NCBI GenBank assembly: GCA_015063335.1
Contig: SVUH01000005.1
Location: 10,127 to 74,126, forward strand
Reading direction: 5' to 3'
Source of the DNA: Oscillospiraceae bacterium
GTDB lineage: Bacteria > Bacillota_A > Clostridia > Oscillospirales > CAG-272
DNA: 64,000 nucleotides
A program made the translations under genes and the position numbers. Position 1 is the first letter of the stretch; every line of letters starts with the position of its first letter. The notes beneath the pieces were generated by a model that was not told the origin of the DNA, searched no databases, and saw only the letters and a list, made by a program, of their open reading frames with translations. Below are positions 17,049-26,123 of the stretch, one piece after another.

Positions 17049-19049
17049 ATGGGAAAGATAAACGTATTGTCGTTTGCGGTTGCAAACCTTATTGCCGCAG
17101 GTGAGGTCGTTGACAGACCGTCATCGGTAATAAAAGAGCTGCTTGAGAACGCAATTGACTCGGGCGCTGATAAAATAACCGTTGAGATACAAAACGGCGG
17201 AGTAACCTATATGAGAGTGTCGGATAACGGCTGCGGAATGATTCCCGAGGATCTTCCCGTTGCCATACGCAGACACGCGACGAGTAAGATAAAGGACGCA
17301 GAGGACCTTGACGGTATTATTACGCTTGGCTTCCGCGGAGAAGCGCTTGCGGCGATAGCTTCCGTGTCGGATATGCGAATAATCTCAAAGCCTCACGACG
17401 CGCCCGTCGGCGCTATGCTTACCGCGAGAGCGGGGGAAATAGTCGGAGTCAGCGAGAGGGCTTGTACTGACGGAACGACGGTTATCGTCGAAAACCTTTT
17501 CTCTAATGTTCCCGCAAGGCGTAAGTTCTTAAAAAAGGACGTAACGGAATCCATGGCGGTAAGCGCGATGGTCGAAAAAATAGCGCTTTCAAAGCCGAAT
17601 ATAGGCTTTAAGCTGATAATCGACGGTAAGGTGAAGCTTGAAACTGTCGGCGACGGCAATCTCAAAAATGCTATCTATTCCGTTTTCGGCAGAGATTTTG
17701 CCGCAAAAATAATCGAAACTAATATAGAGATTGACGGAATAAAGGTGAGCGGATACATCGGCAGGCCCGATAACGTCCGCGCAAACAGAAATTATCAAAA
17801 TTTCTTTATAAACGGTCGATACGTAAAAACTAAAACGGCGCTCGCGGCTATCGAGCAGGCATATACGTCTTACATAGCGTCAGAGAAATTCCCGTGCTGT
17901 GTGCTTTTTATTGAGATAAATCCCTCAACGGTCGACGTAAACGTCCACCCCGCAAAGCTTGAGGTTAAATTCTCGAACGAAAAGCCCGTGTTCGAGGCTA
18001 TATATTACGCGGTTAAAAACGCGCTTGAGGCGGATACGCAAAGACCGTCCGTTTCCTTTAAGGGAATTACACCCCAAGCTCATCAAAGAGTTTCCGACAG
18101 AGAAACACCGATTGATGACGGAAAGAGAGAATCTCTTGCAAAGCGTCAGCTTCAAAGCGAGCTGTACGTTGCCAAAGAGCCTAAAAAAGAGGAAAAGCAG
18201 TATGTACCTAAGGGCGGCTTTGAGCACGTAACTGCTGAGGAATACCTAGCTAAATATTTAAAAAAGGACGCCCCCGCCTCTACCGCGCCCCAAAAGGCTG
18301 TTCCCGAAAGCAAAGCTTCGGAAGCACAGCCTATCAAGCCTACGGTAAGCGTACCGCAGTCGGAGAATAAGCCGATTGCTCCTAAGGATCAGGAAAAGCC
18401 GATCGATACGGCAAAGCTCGCGCCTGTGGCGGTAGTCAGAGAAGTGCCAAGGACCGCTCCCAAAAAGCTTTCGTGGCGTATAATCGGCGAGGCATTTAAT
18501 TCTTACGTGCTCGTCGAGAGCGAGGATAAGCTGCTTATCGTCGATAAGCACGCCGCGCACGAGCGCATAATCTTCGAGGAGCTTAAGGCGTCTATGCATC
18601 GTCAGGGTAGCGGCGCATCTCAGCTTCTTATGCTGCCGCTTGAGGTTATGATGACGAGCGACGAGATAGAAACTCTCGCGGAGTACAGAGCCGAAATAGA
18701 GTCTGTGGGATTTGAGTTTACCACGGGTAGATACACCGCAAGCGTTACGGCAATTCCCGAGGGAATAAACGCGGATGCGGTTGGGGATATGCTCACGGTA
18801 ATGGCAGAGCGTATAAAGAGCAATACGGGTACGGCGCTGATCACAAGAGATATAATTTTCGAAAAAGCTCTTTATCAAGCGGCGTGTAAGGCGGCAGTTA
18901 AGGCGGGCAGAGAATACCCACCCGAATACGTTGAGTGGATAATCGGCAAGCTTATGGAGCTTCCCGATATTACAGTTTGCCCTCACGGCAGACCTGTTGC
19001 TATCGAGCTTACTCACAAAAAGCTTGATTATCAGTTTGAAAGATTATAA
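17049..19049 (+). CDS. mutL: DNA mismatch repair endonuclease MutL
   Basis: 666 residues. The N-terminal GHKL ATPase holds IAAGEVVDRPSSVIKELLEN, the DNGCGM box and TLGFRGEALAAI. A linker of about 120 low-complexity residues (rich in Lys, Pro and Ala) spans about 340-470. The C-terminal domain has the metal-binding endonuclease motif as DKHAAHERIIFEE near residue 498 (Gln of the usual DQHA replaced by Lys) and CPHGRPVAIEL near 644. Presence of this motif means nicking-type MutL, as in organisms without MutH. Ends directly before the 70-bp tandem repeat. Confidence 0.96.
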   Translation: MGKINVLSFAVANLIAAGEVVDRPSSVIKELLENAIDSGADKITVEIQNGGVTYMRVSDNGCGMIPEDLPVAIRRHATSKIKDAEDLDGIITLGFRGEALAAIASVSDMRIISKPHDAPVGAMLTARAGEIVGVSERACTDGTTVIVENLFSNVPARRKFLKKDVTESMAVSAMVEKIALSKPNIGFKLIIDGKVKLETVGDGNLKNAIYSVFGRDFAAKIIETNIEIDGIKVSGYIGRPDNVRANRNYQNFFINGRYVKTKTALAAIEQAYTSYIASEKFPCCVLFIEINPSTVDVNVHPAKLEVKFSNEKPVFEAIYYAVKNALEADTQRPSVSFKGITPQAHQRVSDRETPIDDGKRESLAKRQLQSELYVAKEPKKEEKQYVPKGGFEHVTAEEYLAKYLKKDAPASTAPQKAVPESKASEAQPIKPTVSVPQSENKPIAPKDQEKPIDTAKLAPVAVVREVPRTAPKKLSWRIIGEAFNSYVLVESEDKLLIVDKHAAHERIIFEELKASMHRQGSGASQLLMLPLEVMMTSDEIETLAEYRAEIESVGFEFTTGRYTASVTAIPEGINADAVGDMLTVMAERIKSNTGTALITRDIIFEKALYQAACKAAVKAGREYPPEYVEWIIGKLMELPDITVCPHGRPVAIELTHKKLDYQFERL

Positions 19050-19050
19050 C

Positions 19051-19305
19051 CTACTTTCTTTTGTAAAAGAAAGTAGGCAAAGAAAACTTCATAAAAGCTT
19101 TTCGCATTTTATACCCTAAAGCAACTGCTTTTGTAAAAGAAAGCAGGCAAAGAAAACTTCATAAAAGCTTTTAGCGTTTTATAACCCCAAGCAACTGCTT
19201 TTGTAAAAGAAAGCAGGCAAAGAAAACTTCATAAAAGCTTTTAGCATTTTATACCCCAAGCAACTGCTTTTGTAAAAGAAAGTAGGCAAAGAAAACCTCA
19301 AAATA
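19051..19305. repeat. 70-bp tandem repeat with palindromic core, about 3.5 copies
   Basis: The core TTGTAAAAGAAAGYAGGCAA recurs at 19061, 19131, 19201 and 19270, so the period is 70, 70 and 69 bases. Each unit also carries AGAAAACTTCATAAAAGC and a TTTTATA-CCC segment. The first copy is a perfect 13-base palindrome around the core (CCTACTTTCTTTT / AAAAGAAAGTAGG); later copies have a shortened left arm. It fills most of the 299-base mutL-tgt gap. A degenerate relative lies at 44405-44456. Confidence 0.93.
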
Positions 19306-19348
19306 GAGAAGTTTTGATTTAAAAAACAAAAGAAAGCAAAATAATATT

Positions 19349-20494
19349 ATGGAAAAGAAGTTTGAAATACTTACAACGGACGGTCGCGCAAGACGCGGAG
19401 TCCTTCACACGGTACACGGAGATATACAGACCCCCGTGTTTATGAACGTAGGAACGTGCGCGGCGATAAAGGGCGGTGTTTCTTCGAGAGAGCTTATAGA
19501 TATTGACTGTCAGGTGGAGCTTTCAAATACCTATCACCTTCATCTGCGTCCGGGCGACAAGCTCATTCACGACATGGGCGGACTTCATAAGTTTATGAAT
19601 TGGGAGCGTCCTATACTTACCGATAGCGGCGGATTTCAGGTATTTTCCCTCTCTCAGCTGCGTAAAATAACCGAGGAGGGCGTTCGCTTTGCCTCGCACA
19701 TTGACGGCAAGAGAATATTCATGGGTCCCGAGGAAAGCATGCAGATACAGTCAAATCTCGCATCAACCATTGCTATGGCGTTTGACGAGTGCGTGGAAAA
19801 CCCCGCGCCGTACGAATACGTAAAGCAGTCCTGTGAGAGAACGGCACGATGGCTCGTGCGCTGTAAGACGGAGATGGACAGACTCAACTCGCTCCCCGAA
19901 ACCATAAATAAAAATCAGCTTCTTTTCGGAATAAACCAGGGTGGTACCTACGAGGATCTTCGTATATCTCATATGCAACAGATCGCAGAGCTTGACCTTG
20001 CGGGTTACGCGATAGGCGGACTTGCCGTAGGCGAGGAAACCGAGGAGATGTACCGTATTATAAACGCGGTCGAGCCTCATATGCCTAAGGATAAGCCGAG
20101 ATACCTTATGGGAGTGGGAACGCCTTGCAATATACTCGAGGCAGTACACATGGGCGTTGACTTCTTTGACTGCGTTATGCCCAGCCGTAACGCGCGCCAC
20201 GGAAATCTGTTTACCTGGCACGGCAAGATGAATCTTCTCAACGAGAAGTACGCGAGAGACCCCCGTCCGTTCGATGAGAACTGCGGCTGTCCCGCTTGCC
20301 GCAATTATAGCCGCTCCTACGTTCGCCACCTCATAAAGGCAAAGGAGTCGCTCGGTATGCGCCTCGCGGTCGCTCACAACCTCTATTTCTACAACAACCT
20401 TACGCGCGAGATCAGAAATGCGCTTGACGGCGGATATTTTGAAAGCTTCTACCAGAAATATAGAAACATTTTGGGAGAGAGAAGTCAAGACTAA
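19349..20494 (+). CDS. tgt: tRNA-guanine transglycosylase
   Basis: Exchanges guanine 34 in GUN-anticodon tRNAs for a queuosine precursor base. 381 residues with the bacterial Tgt hallmarks: GGVSSRELIDI, nucleophile region LTDSGGFQVFSLSQL near residue 90, GVGTPCNILEAVHMGVDFFDCVMP near 250 with the second catalytic Asp, and the zinc site CGCPACRNYSRSYVRHL near 310. The usual partners queA and yajC are not adjacent. The ribosome-binding site is weak (AAAGAAAG), and the gene follows the tandem repeat, which may affect read-through from mutL. Confidence 0.96.
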   Translation: MEKKFEILTTDGRARRGVLHTVHGDIQTPVFMNVGTCAAIKGGVSSRELIDIDCQVELSNTYHLHLRPGDKLIHDMGGLHKFMNWERPILTDSGGFQVFSLSQLRKITEEGVRFASHIDGKRIFMGPEESMQIQSNLASTIAMAFDECVENPAPYEYVKQSCERTARWLVRCKTEMDRLNSLPETINKNQLLFGINQGGTYEDLRISHMQQIAELDLAGYAIGGLAVGEETEEMYRIINAVEPHMPKDKPRYLMGVGTPCNILEAVHMGVDFFDCVMPSRNARHGNLFTWHGKMNLLNEKYARDPRPFDENCGCPACRNYSRSYVRHLIKAKESLGMRLAVAHNLYFYNNLTREIRNALDGGYFESFYQKYRNILGERSQD

Positions 20495-20516
20495 GCCCTC
20501 ATGAAAGGAAAGATAC

Positions 20517-21896
20517 ATGATAAAGCAGTCGATACTTGAAGAAGTCCTTGGCGTTGCCATGTCAACGGGCGGGGACTTTGCGGAAATATACGCGGAGAAT
20601 ACCAAAACGGGCTCAATAAATCTTGTTGACGGTAAAATAGACCGTATTAGCGATAATACGGGCTCAGGCGTTGGTATAAGAGTGTTTCTGGGAACGAAAA
20701 CGGTTTACGCAACGACCACGGATCTGACTCGCGAGGGGCTTATCGCCTGCGCTAAAAACGCGGCTGATATTCTTGGAGAGTATAAAAAGAGCGCGGTATT
20801 TAACCTTACCTTGACCTCTGTTCCCAATATCCACACCGTTCGCTCTCACCCCTTGAGCGGTGATATAAAAAACAGAATAGATATTCTTAAAAACGCGTGC
20901 TATGCCGCAAAGGAATATGACGAGCGAATATCGCAGGTGCAGGGAACTCTGCTTGGTGTTGACCACGCGATACTTGTAGCGAACAGCGAGGGACTATTTA
21001 AAGAGGACAGACATGTAAGAACGAGAATTGTTGTAAATTCCGTTGCGAGTGCTATGGGAGAGAACCAGTCGGGTAGCTGCTCACCCGGTCGCGGAATGGG
21101 ACTTGAGCTCTTTGATATGTTTGATCCCCGTGAGGTGGGAATTCATGCGTCAAAGCAGGCGATAGTTAATCTTGAAGCGGGATATTGCCCAGCAGGACAG
21201 ATGACAGTCGCCATTGAAAACGGATTTGGTGGTGTTATTTTCCACGAGGCTTGCGGACACTCACTTGAGGCGACTCAGGTAGGAGTGGGCATGTCTGAAA
21301 TGTGCGGAAAGCTTGGACAGATGATCGCAAACCCAAAGATAACCGCAATAGACGACGGAACTATAAAGAACGCGTGGGGCTCTTGTAATATAGACGACGA
21401 GGGAAATCCCACGCAGAGAAATGTTCTTATCGAGAACGGCGTTCTCAAAAATTATATGATAGACCGACTCGGCTCGCGCAGAATGGGCATGCCCATGACG
21501 GGAAACAGCCGTAGACAAGGATATACCTATGAGCCTACGTCAAGAATGACGAATACCTTTATAGATAACGGACCCGACAAAAACGAGGATATTATTGCCT
21601 CTATTGAGTACGGGCTTTACGCAAAGGAAATGGGCGGAGGCTCTGTAAATCCGCTGACGGGAGATTTTAACTTCTCCGTCCGTGAGGGATATATCGTAAG
21701 AAACGGCAAGATATGCGAGGCGGTGCGCGGAGCATCGCTCATAGGCAAGGGCTCGCAGATACTCAAGGATATTGACATGGTTGGAAATAACCTTGCGACG
21801 GGGCAGGGCGTATGCGGCTCTGCAAGCGGAAATGTGCCGACGGACGTTGGACAGCCGCTTATCCGCGTTAAGAAAATAACCGTGGGAGGTCGTTGA
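20517..21896 (+). CDS. tldD: Metallopeptidase TldD
   Basis: Catalytic subunit of the TldD/TldE zinc protease, which degrades small peptides and processes some peptide precursors. 459 residues; the zinc motif HEACGH (HExxxH) lies near residue 243 within GGVIFHEACGHSLEATQ. Starts 22 bases after tgt with AAGGAAAG upstream. Its stop overlaps the possible TTG start of the partner gene, consistent with stoichiometric production of the two subunits. Confidence 0.93.
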   Translation: MIKQSILEEVLGVAMSTGGDFAEIYAENTKTGSINLVDGKIDRISDNTGSGVGIRVFLGTKTVYATTTDLTREGLIACAKNAADILGEYKKSAVFNLTLTSVPNIHTVRSHPLSGDIKNRIDILKNACYAAKEYDERISQVQGTLLGVDHAILVANSEGLFKEDRHVRTRIVVNSVASAMGENQSGSCSPGRGMGLELFDMFDPREVGIHASKQAIVNLEAGYCPAGQMTVAIENGFGGVIFHEACGHSLEATQVGVGMSEMCGKLGQMIANPKITAIDDGTIKNAWGSCNIDDEGNPTQRNVLIENGVLKNYMIDRLGSRRMGMPMTGNSRRQGYTYEPTSRMTNTFIDNGPDKNEDIIASIEYGLYAKEMGGGSVNPLTGDFNFSVREGYIVRNGKICEAVRGASLIGKGSQILKDIDMVGNNLATGQGVCGSASGNVPTDVGQPLIRVKKITVGGR

Positions 21897-21901
21897 GCGA
21901 T

Positions 21902-23239
21902 ATGAATTTTGAAAGAATAAAGGAGATACTGTGCGACGAGGCGGAGCGCCGTGAAATCGCGCAGTACGAGATATTTTTCACCGAATCGAAAAGCGTCAGC
22001 ACGGAAACGCTGGAAAACGAAATTTCCTCATTCGCGTCCGGCACAGGAGCGGGTGTAAATTTCAGATGTGTTCGTGACGGACACATGGGAAGCGCCTCGA
22101 CCGAGCTTTTCACGGAAGATGAGCTTCGCGGACTTGTCGCGCGCGCTTACGCAAATGCAGGCGTTATTGAAAACAACGACGTTGCCGTAATTTTCGGTGG
22201 CTCGGATAAATACGCGGAGTGCCGTCAATCTACTTGCGAGATGCCGAGTGCGGCAAGCGTAAAGGCGCTTGCGCTCGATATACAAAAGAGAACGTACGAC
22301 GAGAGCGAGCTTGTGACCGACGGAACACAGTCGGGAGTTTTTGCAGAGGCTCAAAGATTTGAGCTTGTAAATTCAAACGGACTTAATCTTTCAAACAGCG
22401 TCTCCCTAAAAGGTGCGTTCGTTCAAGCTGTTGTCAGCCGTGACGGTGAGGCGCAAGAGGCGTTTGATTTCTCACTTGGATTTGACGGAGCAGAGAGCAT
22501 CAGCAAAAAGGCAGTTTCCGAGGCTATCTCAAAGCTCGGAGCGAGTGACGTGGTGTCGGGTAAATACGACGTAATAATAGACGGCAAGCAAATGCGCGCC
22601 ATGCTGTCCGCTTTTGCATCTGCATTTTCTGGAAAGAATGCACTTTTGGGACTTTCCTTGCTTGCAGGCAAGGAGGGCGAGAGAGTTGCCGCCGAGTGCG
22701 TTACTCTCGTTGACGATCCGCTCGGAGAGCTTAACCCCGTTCCGACTCCGTTTGACGGAGAGGGGGTTGCGACCTTTGAGAAAAACGTAATAGAGCGGGG
22801 AGTGCTTAAAACTCTGCTTTACGATATAGCTACTGCTCATAAGGCTGATAAGACGACGAGTGCAAACGGACAGCGCGGCTCGTATTCGGAGCAGGTCCAC
22901 ATCGCTCCGTTTTGCTTCTATATCAAGGGCGGAGAGCTTACCGATGAGGAGCTTATGGGAAAAATGGGGGACGGAATTTACGTCACCGAGCTTAAAGGCT
23001 TGCACGCGGGCGCTAACAGCGTAACGGGTGATTTTTCCATCGAAAGCGCGGGATACCTTGTCGAGGGCGGAAAGAAGACTAAGGCAGTAAAGGGATTTAC
23101 TGTCGCGGGCAATTTCTTTACGCTTCTTAATGACATAAAGGCGGTCGGAAGCAAGGTGAAATTCGGGCTTCCGTCGGGATTTACAACCTTTGGCTCACCG
23201 AGCGTATACCTTACCGACATGAGCATCGCGGGACAGTAA
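21902..23239 (+). CDS. pmbA: TldE/PmbA subunit of the TldD/TldE protease
   Basis: 445-residue partner of TldD; it lacks the zinc motif, as expected for TldE. Family features include SGTGAGVNFRCVRDGHMGSA near residue 45 (in full longer), NPVPTPFDGEGV near 280 and the GLHAGANSVTGDFSIESAGY region near 365. Two starts are possible: TTG at 21893, three bases after GGGAGGT, or ATG at 21902, twelve bases after it. I give the ATG; the TTG would overlap tldD by four bases. Terminator follows directly. Confidence 0.9.
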   Translation: MNFERIKEILCDEAERREIAQYEIFFTESKSVSTETLENEISSFASGTGAGVNFRCVRDGHMGSASTELFTEDELRGLVARAYANAGVIENNDVAVIFGGSDKYAECRQSTCEMPSAASVKALALDIQKRTYDESELVTDGTQSGVFAEAQRFELVNSNGLNLSNSVSLKGAFVQAVVSRDGEAQEAFDFSLGFDGAESISKKAVSEAISKLGASDVVSGKYDVIIDGKQMRAMLSAFASAFSGKNALLGLSLLAGKEGERVAAECVTLVDDPLGELNPVPTPFDGEGVATFEKNVIERGVLKTLLYDIATAHKADKTTSANGQRGSYSEQVHIAPFCFYIKGGELTDEELMGKMGDGIYVTELKGLHAGANSVTGDFSIESAGYLVEGGKKTKAVKGFTVAGNFFTLLNDIKAVGSKVKFGLPSGFTTFGSPSVYLTDMSIAGQ

Positions 23240-23246
23240 AAAAATA

Positions 23247-23280
23247 AGCAAAAAAGAGCCGATTTCGGCTCTTTTTTGCT
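23247..23280 (+). terminator. Rho-independent terminator after tldE
   Basis: Sixteen-base perfect stem from AGCAAAAAAGAGCCGA to its complement, two-base spacer in the loop, T run at 23271-23277. Confidence 0.92.
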
Positions 23281-23288
23281 TGCAAATA

Positions 23289-23317
23289 TTGACAATAGTC
23301 GAAATGTGTGATAGAAT
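23289..23317 (+). promoter_or_regulatory. Promoter of glyQS
   Basis: TTGACA at 23289-23294 and TAGAAT at 23312-23317 with a 17-base spacer. The remaining leader of about 35 bases is too short for a T-box. Confidence 0.85.
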
Positions 23318-23358
23318 AATTAAATAATAACAGTAATATTTATTTAAGGAGATAAATC

Positions 23359-24756
23359 ATGAACAATTCAGAAAAGACAATGGACAAAATCGTCGCTCTG
23401 TGTAAGACCCGCGGCTTTATTTTCCCTGGCTCGGAAATATACGGCGGTCTTGCAAACTCTTGGGACTACGGACCTCTCGGAGTTGAGTTTAAGAATAACG
23501 TAAAGAAGGCTTGGTGGAAGAAGTTCGTTCAGGAGTGCAAGTACAACGTAGGACTTGACAGCGCGATCATCATGAATCCCCAGACTTGGGTGGCTTCAGG
23601 TCACGTAGGCGGATTTTCCGACCCGCTTATGGACTGCAAGACCTGTAAGACCCGTCATCGTGCAGACAAGCTCATAGAGGAGTACGCATTTGCAAACGGA
23701 CTTGACGATAACCCCGCAGGCTGGACGTTTGACGAAATGGCTGCGTATATCAAGGAAAAGGGAATTGTTTGCCCCGACTGCGGCGGTACGGATTTTGCCG
23801 ATATAAAGAAATTTAACCTTATGTTTAAGACCTATCAGGGTGTTACCGAGGATTCTACGACAGAGCTTTATCTCCGTCCCGAGACTGCACAGGGTATTTT
23901 CGTTGATTTTGCAAGCATTCAGCGCTCTGCAAGAAAGAAGCTCCCCTTTGGTGTTTGCCAGATCGGTAAATCCTTCCGTAACGAGATCACTCCCGGTAAC
24001 TTCACGTTCCGTACCCGTGAGTTTGAGCAGATGGAGCTCGAATTCTTCTGCAAACCCGGAACTGACCTTGAGTGGTTTGCTTTCTGGAAGGAATACTGCC
24101 GCAAGTGGCTTGTTGACCTCGGCATGAGAGAGGAAAATCTCAAGCTTCGCGACCATAGCGCAGAGGAGCTTTGCTTCTACTCCAAGGCAACGACCGACTT
24201 TGAATTCTTGTTCCCGTTCGGCTGGGGCGAGCTTTGGGGTGTTGCTGACAGAACTGATTATGACCTCTCACAGCACGCACAGCACAGCGGTAAGGATATG
24301 ATGTACTTTGATCAGGAAACAAACGAGAAGTACGTTCCTTACGTAGTTGAGCCCTCGCTCGGTGCTGACCGAGTAGCTCTCGCATTCCTCGTTGATGCAT
24401 ATGACGAAGAAGTGATCGACGCAGAGAAGAACGACGTAAGAACCGTGCTTCACCTGCATCCGTTCCTTGCTCCCTTTAAGGCGGCAGTTCTTCCTCTTTC
24501 CAAGAAGCTTTCCGATGGTGCAGAGAAGGTATTCGAAGACCTCACTAAATACTTCAATGTTGATTACGACGAGGCTGGCTCTATCGGTAAGAGATACCGC
24601 CGTCAGGACGAGATCGGTACTCCTCTTTGCATTACCTACGACTTTGACTCCGAGACCGACGGTTGCGTAACCGTTCGTGACAGAGATACCATGGAGCAGG
24701 TAAGAATACCCGTAAGCGAGCTTAAGGCTTATATTGAAAGCAAAATTGAGTTTTAA
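23359..24756 (+). CDS. glyQS: Glycyl-tRNA synthetase, dimeric class II type
   Basis: Charges tRNA-Gly. 465 residues in a single chain, the alpha2 type found in many Gram-positives, archaea and eukaryotes, not the GlyQ/GlyS tetramer. Visible features: [15 protein letters not shown] and NSWDYGPLG near the start, a zinc-ribbon-like pair of CxxC (CKTCKTRH and CPDCGG), class II motif 2 ([21 protein letters not shown] near 215, in full longer), and motif 3 [10 protein letters not shown] near 335, with the anticodon-binding domain after 365. Confidence 0.97.
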   Translation: MNNSEKTMDKIVALCKTRGFIFPGSEIYGGLANSWDYGPLGVEFKNNVKKAWWKKFVQECKYNVGLDSAIIMNPQTWVASGHVGGFSDPLMDCKTCKTRHRADKLIEEYAFANGLDDNPAGWTFDEMAAYIKEKGIVCPDCGGTDFADIKKFNLMFKTYQGVTEDSTTELYLRPETAQGIFVDFASIQRSARKKLPFGVCQIGKSFRNEITPGNFTFRTREFEQMELEFFCKPGTDLEWFAFWKEYCRKWLVDLGMREENLKLRDHSAEELCFYSKATTDFEFLFPFGWGELWGVADRTDYDLSQHAQHSGKDMMYFDQETNEKYVPYVVEPSLGADRVALAFLVDAYDEEVIDAEKNDVRTVLHLHPFLAPFKAAVLPLSKKLSDGAEKVFEDLTKYFNVDYDEAGSIGKRYRRQDEIGTPLCITYDFDSETDGCVTVRDRDTMEQVRIPVSELKAYIESKIEF

Positions 24757-24773
24757 AATCTAAAATAAAGAAA

Positions 24774-24808
24774 TACTCCCGAGGGCGCTTTAAAGCTACC
24801 CTCGGGTA
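24774..24808 (+). other. Hairpin between glyQS and the SulP gene
   Basis: CCCGAGGG / CCCTCGGG plus flanking TA pairs form a stable stem, but only a weak T run follows. It may be a partial terminator or 3'-end processing structure between two genes of one transcript. Confidence 0.5.
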
Positions 24809-24818
24809 TGACATTGAT

Positions 24819-26123
24819 ATGAAAACATTCAGACCAAAGCTTTTTTCAACCTTTAAAGGATATAACAAAAATAAGTTCGCAAGCGACGTTATCGCGGGCA
24901 TTATCGTTGCAATAATCGCGCTGCCGCTATCAATTGCATTGGCAATTGCCTCGGGTGCTACTCCGGTTCAAGGTCTTTATACGGCGGCAATCGCAGGCTT
25001 TGTCATTGCGGCGCTTGGCGGAAGCAACGTAAACATTTCCGGTCCGACGGCTGCATTTGCGACCATCGTTGCGGGTGTTATAGCCTCAAGCGGAATGGAC
25101 GGGCTCGTCATAGCAACTATTATGGCGGGTATTATTCTTATAATTCTCGGACTTTGCCGCGCAGGCTCGCTTATAAAGTACATGCCTCATACGATAACCG
25201 TCGGATTTACCTCAGGTGTTGCCGTGACGATCCTTATCGGTCAGGTCAAGGACTTTTTGGGGCTTAGCTTCGGGGAAGCAAAGCCCGTGGAGGCGGGCGA
25301 GAAGGTGCTCGAGATAGTAAAAAACATCGGAACGATTGATTGGAGATCGCTCTTTGTCGGTGCTATCGGACTGATTATCCTTGTTGGCTGGAATATTCTT
25401 GCTTCGAAAACAAAGGGCACGGCTTCATTGATATTCAAAAAGCTGCCGGGCTCGCTCGTTGCGGTGGTAGTAGGAATACTTATCGTTTCCCTTACGCCGC
25501 TTAAATGCCCCACTATCGGTACGCTTTATACCGATCTTAAGGGCGGATTTCCGATACCGTCCTTGCCGAATTTCAACTGGACTACCGTGCTTGCAGTCAT
25601 TCCCGATGCCTTTGCGATCGCGATACTCGCAGCTATCGAGTCACTTTTGTCCTGTGTCGTTTCAGACAAAATGGTAGGGGACAAGCATAATTCTAATACA
25701 GAGCTTATAGCGCAAGGTGCAGGTAACATTTGTTCAGGACTTTTCGGCGGTATCCCCGCAACGGGAGCGATAGCAAGAACTGCCGCCAACGTAAAGAACG
25801 GCGGACGCACGCCGATCGCGGGAATCGTTCACGCGCTGGTCATCATGCTGTTTTTGGTGGTGCTTCTGCCTGTGGCAAAGCTTATACCTATGCCCATAAT
25901 AGCGGCTATACTCTTTATCGTGGCGTATAATATGAGCGAATGGCGCGAATTCGTCGGTATATGCAAAAGACGTAGGGTAGGGGATATTCTCGTGCTTTTG
26001 TTGACGTTCGTTCTGACAGTCGTGCTAAATCTCGTTGTTGCGATAATCGCGGGAATAGCGCTCACTCTCGTGTTTTATGTTATTCATAAAATAAAAATTA
26101 GGAAAAGAGGAGAAGAAAAATGA
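24819..26123 (+). CDS. SulP family anion permease lacking STAS domain
   Basis: A 434-residue permease with about eleven to twelve membrane segments. Family markers are DVIAGIIVAIIALPLSIALAIASG (in part), the NISGPTAAFATIVAG segment near residue 75, and AGNICSGLFGGIPATGAIARTAAN near 310. SulP proteins move sulfate, bicarbonate or other anions, often with cations. Most members end in a cytoplasmic STAS domain and are about 550 residues long; here the chain stops after the last helix with a short basic tail. Overlaps the LRR lipoprotein gene by four bases. Substrate unknown. Confidence 0.9.
   Translation: MKTFRPKLFSTFKGYNKNKFASDVIAGIIVAIIALPLSIALAIASGATPVQGLYTAAIAGFVIAALGGSNVNISGPTAAFATIVAGVIASSGMDGLVIATIMAGIILIILGLCRAGSLIKYMPHTITVGFTSGVAVTILIGQVKDFLGLSFGEAKPVEAGEKVLEIVKNIGTIDWRSLFVGAIGLIILVGWNILASKTKGTASLIFKKLPGSLVAVVVGILIVSLTPLKCPTIGTLYTDLKGGFPIPSLPNFNWTTVLAVIPDAFAIAILAAIESLLSCVVSDKMVGDKHNSNTELIAQGAGNICSGLFGGIPATGAIARTAANVKNGGRTPIAGIVHALVIMLFLVVLLPVAKLIPMPIIAAILFIVAYNMSEWREFVGICKRRRVGDILVLLLTFVLTVVLNLVVAIIAGIALTLVFYVIHKIKIRKRGEEK

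Noticed and set aside
19051..19305. CRISPR array
   Set aside because: The units are tandem copies without unique spacers and there are no cas genes.
23240..23358. T-box leader before glyQS
   Set aside because: The gap holds a terminator for tldE, a promoter and only about 35 leader bases; no specifier or T-box sequence. The proS leader is likewise too short.
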